Shown here piece by piece: positions 20,975-26,328 of a stretch of 26,328 nucleotides of DNA; the stretch's first letter is position 1, and the number at the start of each line of letters is the position of its first letter. The DNA is from Phoronis australis (Eukaryota; Phoronida; Phoronidae). The notes beneath the pieces are model-generated. The model had not been told where the DNA came from, searched no databases, and worked only from the letters and a program-made list of their open reading frames with translations. The stretch covers positions 8,867-35,194 of the forward strand of contig NMRA01000830.1 of the NCBI GenBank assembly GCA_002633005.1, written 5' to 3'. Made by a program: the position numbers and the translations under genes.

Positions 20975-21858
20975 ACTGTCCAGGACACACGGTGCCAACT
21001 GACTACCTGTCCAGGACATCCGCACCCAACTAACTCCCTGTCCAGGACATCCACTGCCAACTGACTACCTGTCCAGGACACACGCTGCCAACCGACTACC
21101 AGTCCAGGACACCCGCTGCCAACTGACTACCTGTCCAGGACACCCGCTGCCAACTTATAATCTGTTCAGGACACACGGTGCCAACTGACTACCTGTCCAG
21201 GACACCCGCTGCCAACCGACTACCTCAGTGTCCAGGACACACGCTCCCAACCGACTACCTATCTAGGGCAGTCGCTGCCAACTACATGTAACTACATGAC
21301 CAGGACACACACTGGCAACTGACTGCGTTTACATGTTACACGCTACCCACTTACTACCTGTCCAAGACACACGCTGCCAATTGACTACATCACAAGGAAA
21401 CACACGCCAACTAACTAGATGACAAGGACACACGCTGCCAACTGACTACATGTCCAGGGTACTCGCTGCCAACTGGCTACTTAACTAGGACATACGTGGC
21501 AACTGACTACATGACCAGAAAACATGCTGTTGACTGACTACCTGTGTCCAGGAAACACGCTGCCAACTGACTTCCTGAGCAGGACACAGAGTGCCAAATA
21601 ACTACCTGTTCAGAACACACGCTGCTATTCGACTACCTGTCCAGTGCAGACGCTGTCAACTAAATACGTGACCAGGACACGCGCTGCCCACTGACTTCCC
21701 GTCCAGTACACACGGTGCCAGGCAAATGACTACCTATCCAGGATACAAGGTGCCAACTGTCTACCGGTCCAGCACACACGATAACAACTGACTACCTGTC
21801 CAGGATACACCGTGTCAATTGCCTACCTGGCCAGGACACACGTTGCAAACTGACTACG
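20975..21858 (+). repeat. 31-bp minisatellite, about 28 units
   Basis: Consensus unit close to CTGTCCAGGACACACGCTGC followed by CAACTGACTAC, 31 bp. The left third is the most regular; to the right, units accumulate substitutions and some have length changes (for example around 21290-21310 and 21720). The orientation is constant. No coding role: the minus-strand frame over the first units merely repeats itself. Confidence 0.95.
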
Positions 21859-21859
21859 T

Positions 21860-21948
21860 TGTAGTATTATAGCTCTCTAGAGTTAGAGATGAATATATTG
21901 AGTTCCGGTTCCATCTGCTTTGTTGTTCCTACATGCTGGCAGCGGCGG
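21860..21948 (+). other. Possible LTR end plus primer-binding site remnant
   Basis: TGTAG at 21860 and CTACA at 21929-21933 bound a 74-bp segment, directly followed by TGCTGGCAGCGGCGG, which resembles the TGG-initial primer-binding region after a Ty3/gypsy LTR. This could be the 3' part of an old LTR whose remainder was lost next to the minisatellite. The evidence is weak: the segment is too short for a full LTR and the matching tRNA is not identified. Confidence 0.2.
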
Positions 21949-22027
21949 TTTGTGTCTTTTTTGTGATTCTGGCGAAACAACTGGGCATAATAAATTGATA
22001 CGTTCCAGAGGTTTGTGTCAGGGACCT

Positions 22028-22191
22028 TGTTGAAAATCATTTATTAGCCTAAGTTCCTTCTACGTTACATCGACCGCATTAGTACGATTAGTTGTTTCGT
22101 TGTAGTTAGTTTTTTTGCACAATAGATTGTGTCATTCTCACCACGTGTTGCGGTTTTCATTTTTTGCAACCAAAAGTGATATATTTCAACA
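22028..22191 (+). repeat. Copia-type 5' LTR, 164 bp
   Basis: Begins TGTTGAAA and ends TTTCAACA, a perfect 8-bp terminal inversion with the canonical TG...CA, and is followed with no gap by a primer-binding site. The length is short but within the range known for copia-type LTRs. A second partial copy (from about base 13 of the LTR) is at 22482-22634. The 3' LTR is not available in the window, so LTR identity and insertion age cannot be judged. Confidence 0.8.
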
Positions 22192-22480
22192 GGTTATGGG
22201 CCCAGGACGCTATTGTGACTTTGTAGAGGAATTGAATGAAATCTGGACGATTTTTGTGTGCCACTAATAGGTTGATTTGTGACGTTTTGTCGTTGTTTTT
22301 GGACTTGAAAAACGGACGTGTGCTGCAGGTATGGGATGGCACTCCACAAGAGAATGGGATGCAACATCATACCTTACATACTCTTACTATGTTTCAGAAC
22401 CAGCCAAGAGGACCCAGTAGAGGGTAACTGGGAAGGGGTGGCTGGGGGAACTGCTCGGGGATTTGAATAGGGATGGCTCG
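22040..22480 (+). repeat. Direct copy 1 of LTR/leader block, ends at N
   Basis: Runs from TTTATTAG to ATAGGGATGGCTCG, directly before the N at 22481. It matches 22482-22920 with only a few substitutions, a 1-base length difference in a T run and a 3-base indel (by eye). Confidence 0.9.
22192..22205 (+). promoter_or_regulatory. Primer-binding site, initiator tRNA-Met anticodon arm
   Basis: GGTTATGGGCCCAG is the exact complement of the anticodon-loop region of animal initiator tRNA-Met (CUGGGCCCAUAACC). Drosophila copia is the textbook case of priming from an internal (half-molecule) tRNA-Met site, and the position directly after the LTR is as expected. The same 14 bases recur at 22635-22648 in the duplicated block. 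Confidence 0.85.
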
Positions 22481-22481
22481 N

Positions 22482-22920
22482 TTTATTAGTTTAAGTTCCT
22501 TCTACGTTACATCGACCGCATTAGTACGATTAGTTGTTTCGTTGTAGTTAGTTTTTTTTGCACAATAGATTGTGTCATTCTCACCACGTGTTGCGGTTTT
22601 CATTTTTTGCAACCAAAAGTGATATATTTCAACAGGTTATGGGCCCAGTACGCTATTGTGACTTTGTAGAGGAATTGAATGAAATCTGGACGATCTTTGT
22701 GTGCCACTAATAGGTTGATTTGTGACGTTGTGTCGTTGTTTTTGGACTTGAAAAACGGACGTGTGCTACAGGTATGGGATGGCACTCCACAAGAGAATGG
22801 GATGCAACATACCTTACATACTCTTACTATGTTTCAGAACCAGCCAAGAGGACCCAGTAGAGGGTAACTGGGAAGGGGTGGCTGGGGGAACTGCTCGGGG
22901 ATTTGAATAGGGATGGCTCG
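22482..22920 (+). repeat. Direct copy 2 of LTR/leader block, starts at N
   Basis: Second copy of the block, beginning on the base after the N and continuing into the rest of the copia leader. Includes a truncated LTR (to 22634) and a second primer-binding site (22635-22648). Confidence 0.9.
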
Positions 22921-23512
22921 GGGTATAATTGAGGAAAATTAAACATGGGAACTGCAATTTGGACTATGTTGATATTGGGTATATTAGATAGTCTGACTCT
23001 TATATCATGGCTGAGTAAGAGTATATTTTATGGGATGATTGGCTAGATTATCTAGGGGAAATGTCATAGGGATAGCCCGGCTGAGGTTAACTTTTAATAA
23101 GTTTTAAACAACTGGGTTGGCACAGCAGTTCCGATTAACATTACCAGGGAAAGCTCCAAAAACAGAATGGGGAGGAAATGTAGTGAGCCAGTGCATATGT
23201 TACATGAGGTTTAATTGGATAGTCAGGTTCGCGGGCTTCTCTGTTATCTTGGCTGGGATTGGAGAATGGATGGAACCTGCTGGGAGGGATGATGTAACCT
23301 GATGTAACGATGACGTCACGACCTCGTGGTTCACTCTTGCTTCGTACTTGAGACTCTACAAGACGCACTGTATCACAACTCCAACGTATATCTTCCGTAG
23401 ACTTCAGAGATCTTTACATAGCCAGTTAGGTAAGCTGTCTTATAGTTTTATGGTATATTAGATTAACGTGGTCAGGGAAAGGCACAACACTGTTGAACGT
23501 GAAAAATCAAAG
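22921..23512 (+). other. Leader of the copia-type element
   Basis: Non-coding region between the duplicated block and the gag start. It holds a CRE-like palindrome TGACGTCA at 23311-23318 just after two GATGTAAC repeats, and a good splice-donor-like TTAG|GTAAGC at 23429/23430. These could belong to a promoter and a spliced leader, or to a second, unrecognised LTR-like insertion (for example from TGTTACAT near 23199). I cannot decide between these from sequence alone. Confidence 0.35.
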
Positions 23513-25613
23513 ATGGCGGAAAAATCAGTGATTTCGGTAATTTCACGGCTGGTTGGTAAAAACTATGCAACGTGGAAGGTTCAGTGTCAAATGGCATTGA
23601 TGAAAGATGGCCTATGGAACATTGTCGCGGGTAAGGAAGTTCCTCCTTCGGGAGATGATGCTTCAAAACTCGAGAAATACAATGTGAGAAGGGACAAAGC
23701 ACTTGCTACCATAGTTCTCTCAGTGGACACTAGTTTGTTGTACATACTAGGAGACCCGGTGGATCCCTGTGACGTGTGGCAGAAATTGCAGAACCAGTTT
23801 CAAAGGAAAACTTGGGCAAATAAGCTGCATTTACGTAAGAAACTATATTCAATGAAGTTAAATGCTGGTGATGACGTCAGTGCTCATATCAAATCCATGA
23901 CTGAGCTTTTTAATGAACTTGCAGTAATTGGTGATTCAGTAAACGATGAAAATCGTGTTGTGCATCTTCTTGCAAGTCTTTCCGATATGTATGCTGTGTT
24001 GGTTAAAGCAATGGAGGCTTGCGAGGAGGTGCCTAGGATGGAATTAGTGACTGAGCGTTTATTACACGAGGAGCGGAATCTTAGCGAACAGTCAGCCGGG
24101 GAAGCACTTGTCGCTCTGGAAAAGACTAGGTCAAACAAGGGTCCTCAGTGTTATGGATGTAAATTGTATGGTCACATAAAACGTAATTGTCCAAACAAAG
24201 GTGGCAGTGATACAAAATACAAAGCTGATACAGCCAACATAGCGACTAAGGACAGTGACAGTGATGTGTCTGTTGGCTTGCTGATAAATGCAAAGCTTAC
24301 TAATGCTAGGTCTACTCGTGAATGGATCATAGACTCGGGAGCATCAACACACATGTGCAACGACAGAGCAAAATATTCCGAGTTTACGGAGCTTCAGGAT
24401 AGTAGAAACGTAACGGTTGGGGATGGACGTGTTTTAAAAGGAACCTGCCAAGGAGCAGTTGAACTCGAACTTGATTCCCTCAACGGGAATAACACAAAAT
24501 GTGTGTTAGAAAATGTTCTGTTTGTACCAGGCCTGTCATTCAGTTTGTTAAGCGTTTCACAAGCTATCAGCAAACTTGGCACCATAGAATTTACTGATAC
24601 TGAATGTAACATTATGAATGATGTTGGTAAAGCAGTTGCAAAAGGCCGCAAAGTCAATGGCCTGTATTACTTAAATGTAAAGCCCGTGACTGAGTGTGTG
24701 TCAGTAGCAGAAACTAACTCACAGTTTGAGTTGTGGCATCGTCGTTTTGGACATTTAGGTGGCCAAAGTTTAAACAATTGATACGCAGTAAGATGGCAAT
24801 TGGACTTGACTGTAAGTCGGATTGTGAACTGGGAGTTTGTGAGCCTTGTGTTCAAGGTAAACTACACAGAGCCAGCTTTCCAGAAGGCAAAGCTCATCGT
24901 AGCAATGTTCGTCTGGGACTCGTGCACACTGATGTTTGTGGTAAAGTGAGCACAGCTTCCCTCAGTGGTTGTGAATACTTTCTATCATTTGTCGACGATT
25001 ATTCCCGGTATACTTGGGTGTACTTCATCAAGCGTAAGGATCAGGTATTCGATACCTTTTTAGAATGGAAGGCTATGGCTGAGAATCATACTGGTCAGAA
25101 ACTCAAAACTCTCAGATCTGACAATGGAGGAGAGTACATTTGCAGTTTGAACAGTACCTCAGACGAGAGGGAATCAGACACCAAGTAACTGTTCCGAAGA
25201 CACCAGAGCAAAATGGAGTTGCCGAAAGAATGAATCGCACCCTTGTCGAAACTGCACGCTCAATGCTTGCTGAATCGCTTTTGCCCCAGAAATTTTGGGC
25301 AGAGGCAGTCTCCAATGCCACCTATTTGCGAAACCGAAGTCCTACGAGGGCAGTAAAAGGTCAAACTCCATTTGAGGCCTTGATGGGCGAGAAACCGAGC
25401 GTTGATACTCTACGTGTTTTTGGCTGCAGAGCATATGCACATGTCCCTAAGGACGAACGTTCAAAGTTTCATTCAAAATCTAGGAAGACCTGATAGTAAG
25501 GCATATCGTGTGTATGATATAACTCGTGATCGAGTCATTCTTACTCGTGATGTTGTGTTTGACGAGTACATATTCGGACTTGAGAAGGAGTATAAAAGGC
25601 CAACGGTACTGTC
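23513..25613 (+). pseudogene. Copia-type gag-protease-integrase, frameshifted
   Basis: I choose the ATG at 23513 (AAAGATGGCGG, good context; MAEKSVISVISRL). Residues 1-190 form a copia gag (UBN2-type: GKNYATWKVQCQMALMKDGLW near the start). A CX2CX4HX4C zinc knuckle (CYGCKLYGHIKRNC) is at residues 213-226, the aspartic protease DSGAS at 274-278, and the integrase HHCC starts with LWHRRFGH near 408. The frame then ends (TGA at 24779). A second frame carries CEPC (24838-24849), the first catalytic Asp (24931) and the second in LRSDNGGEY (25120); a third frame from about 25140 has EQNGVAER with the catalytic Glu (25224), about 35 residues later, as in DD35E. A further break near 25490 removes the usual FLGY segment before AYRVYDITRD. 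RT and RNase H are absent. Confidence 0.85.
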
Positions 25614-25775
25614 TGTTTAGGCTTGTGTAATGCCAGTGAATAAAATCATCTGTCCACCATTTTATAATTTATTTTTATATCACGACCTTGACCTAATCCA
25701 GTTAGCAACATGCAATGCCATCTATTGATTAAAATATAAATCACAGCTACAACAAGTCAGTTAACATCTACAACA
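25614..25775 (-). repeat. 3' LTR of an inserted gypsy-type element, 162 bp
   Basis: Seen: TGTTTAGG at 25614 and CTACAACA at 25768-25775 give TG...CA ends with a 4-bp TGTT/AACA inversion. On the minus strand the LTR is directly preceded by the purine run AGGAGAGGAGA (25786-25776), which is the expected polypurine tract, and contains an AATAAA poly(A) signal (complement of 25668-25673). It abuts the copia coding sequence at 25613. Ends are inferred from these signals; the 5' LTR lies outside the window. Confidence 0.65.
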
Positions 25776-25786
25776 TCTCCTCTCCT
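25776..25786 (-). promoter_or_regulatory. Polypurine tract of the gypsy-type element
   Basis: TCTCCTCTCCT on the plus strand, an all-purine AGGAGAGGAGA on the element's coding strand, immediately before the LTR start TGTTGTAG. This is where plus-strand DNA synthesis is primed in LTR elements. Confidence 0.6.
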
Positions 25787-25953
25787 AAAAATGTGGAACC
25801 TAAATACTGATTAATGAACGATCTAGAAATAGTAAGCTAAACACTAACACTGGGAAGGAGTAGACTGTCCATCCCAGAACACAATGACAAGGGATTATTC
25901 TGCCCTATAAGCCAAAGTGTTACCGCTAACTGCTCTATAAAACTACTTATAGA
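25787..25953 (-). other. 3' non-coding region of the gypsy-type element
   Basis: Between the pol stop codon and the polypurine tract; no coding content seen. Confidence 0.5.
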
Positions 25954-26328
25954 CTAATCGGAGTATCTACTTGGTTTGCGAACTACTCGGCCTGATCTGG
26001 TGGTGACGACAGGCGAGGAAGTATGCTGCAGTGGTGGAGGCTCTTCAGCCGGCGAACAAGCTGGTGGTTGTTCAGGACTAGGAGGTGGTTCAGCTGAAGA
26101 CTTCTCAGTAAGACTAGAAGAATTATCGGATCTAATAAATCTTCTGTTTCGACGGTACACTTTACCATCTGTCTCAACCAGATATGAGCGATCTCCAACT
26201 TTTCCTACCAAGGAGCCTTTACTCCAAGGATATTTGGGATTCTGTGGCTGAAGTCTAACGTTGTCACCAATCTGGAGCTCCGGCAGTGGTTTCGCATCTC
26301 GGTCGTAATGCTTCTTGGCAACCTGTCT
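25954..26328 (-). CDS. Gypsy-type pol, integrase C-terminal part (partial)
   Basis: Minus-strand reading, open at the right window edge and closed by TAG at 25956-25954. It starts RQVAKKHYDRDAKPLPELQ, followed by an IGDNVRLQP block, PKYPWSKGSLVGKVGDRSY, then a YRRNRRFIR motif, a proline- and glutamate-rich tail, and TTRSGRVVRKPSRYSD at the end. The KKxYDRxAK...GDxVR...RSYxVETDGxxYRRNRRxxR...TRSGRxxRxPxR order is typical of the integrase C-terminus of animal Ty3/gypsy elements. No frame break is seen in these 124 codons, unlike in the host copia element, so this is probably a younger insertion. The catalytic integrase core, RT and gag must lie to the right, outside the window. Confidence 0.8.
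   Translation of the reverse strand, partial: RQVAKKHYDRDAKPLPELQIGDNVRLQPQNPKYPWSKGSLVGKVGDRSYLVETDGKVYRRNRRFIRSDNSSSLTEKSSAEPPPSPEQPPACSPAEEPPPLQHTSSPVVTTRSGRVVRKPSRYSD

Larger units (their letters stand above)
22028..25613 (+). mobile_element. Ty1/copia-type LTR retrotransposon, 5' part
   Basis: Layout in order: 5' LTR (22028-22191), primer-binding site (22192-22205), a long leader, then gag, zinc knuckle, protease and integrase (23513-25613). The reading stops where a gypsy-type LTR in the opposite orientation begins. Reverse transcriptase, RNase H and the 3' LTR are not in the window and may lie beyond the inserted element. Part of the LTR and leader is present twice around N at 22481, probably an assembly duplicate. 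Even without the duplicate the leader would be near 880 bp, long for a copia element, so a second insertion may be hidden in it. Several frameshifts show this copy is dead. Confidence 0.8.

Noticed and set aside
20887-21081. Minus-strand repetitive protein frame
   Set aside because: Reads through the 31-bp minisatellite; it breaks after a few units and has no upstream gene structure.
22192-22205. Possible tRNA-Met gene fragment
   Set aside because: Only the anticodon-loop region matches and it directly follows an LTR end; a primer-binding site explains it fully.
22157-22867. Paired near-identical small frames on both strands
   Set aside because: They reflect the duplicated copia LTR and leader, which is non-coding.
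23199-23419. Alternative LTR for the copia element (TGTTACAT... to ...CTTTACA)
   Set aside because: Ends are only partly inverted and no primer-binding site follows; the LTR at 22028-22191 is much better supported.
1-26328. CRISPR array, operon or bacterial defence system
   Set aside because: The only regular repeats are a degenerate minisatellite without unique spacers and tandem arrays; gene structure and elements are those of an animal genome.

Overview
The window reads as nuclear DNA from an animal, probably a marine invertebrate. It is mostly AT-rich and has long stretches without open frames, GT-AG-type splice signals, LTR and non-LTR retrotransposons, short terminal-inverted-repeat (TIR) elements, a minisatellite and an AG microsatellite. 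Nothing resembles bacterial operon organisation. I cannot name the species. No complete host gene is visible; the window is a graveyard of mobile elements and repeats with a few isolated candidate exons.

Layout. At 0.49-1.47 kb lies the 3' end of a dead LINE, just downstream of promoter-like ZNF143 and YY1 motifs. At 1.48-1.92 kb is a dispersed repeat whose relatives lie at 15.4-16.6 kb. A short TIR element sits at 2.2-2.4 kb. From 2.4 to 9.8 kb there is little beyond a small tandem duplication and simple repeats. A clean 470-bp element with 66-bp TIRs and a TATA target duplication is at 9.85-10.32 kb. An AG microsatellite (11.2 kb) and a hairpin-bearing repeat (11.5 kb) follow. A minus-strand candidate first exon with signal-peptide character and a consensus splice donor is at 13.8-13.9 kb. 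The 15.1-16.6 kb repeat carries a 0.23-kb TIR insertion whose empty site is seen at 1.6 kb.

From 16.9 to 18.5 kb there is a decayed Ty3/gypsy-type gag. It ends at a second copy of the hairpin repeat, followed by a GC-rich degenerate tandem array (18.7-19.5 kb). At 20.05-20.75 kb are two diverged copies of a short coding segment that look like the C-terminal end of a tyrosine recombinase. A 31-bp minisatellite covers 20.98-21.86 kb. The last 4.3 kb hold a Ty1/copia element. It has a 164-bp 5' LTR, a primer-binding site matching the internal anticodon region of initiator tRNA-Met, and a frameshifted gag-protease-integrase. It is cut at 25.61 kb by the 3' LTR of a Ty3/gypsy-like element inserted in the opposite orientation, whose pol C-terminus runs off the right edge.

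Caution on assembly. The three single N bases (11234, 15669, 22481) all look like contig joins. Two sit exactly between near-identical direct copies of about 520 and 440 bp, as expected when overlapping contig ends or two haplotypes are joined without merging. Those tandem duplications should not be taken as biology until checked.
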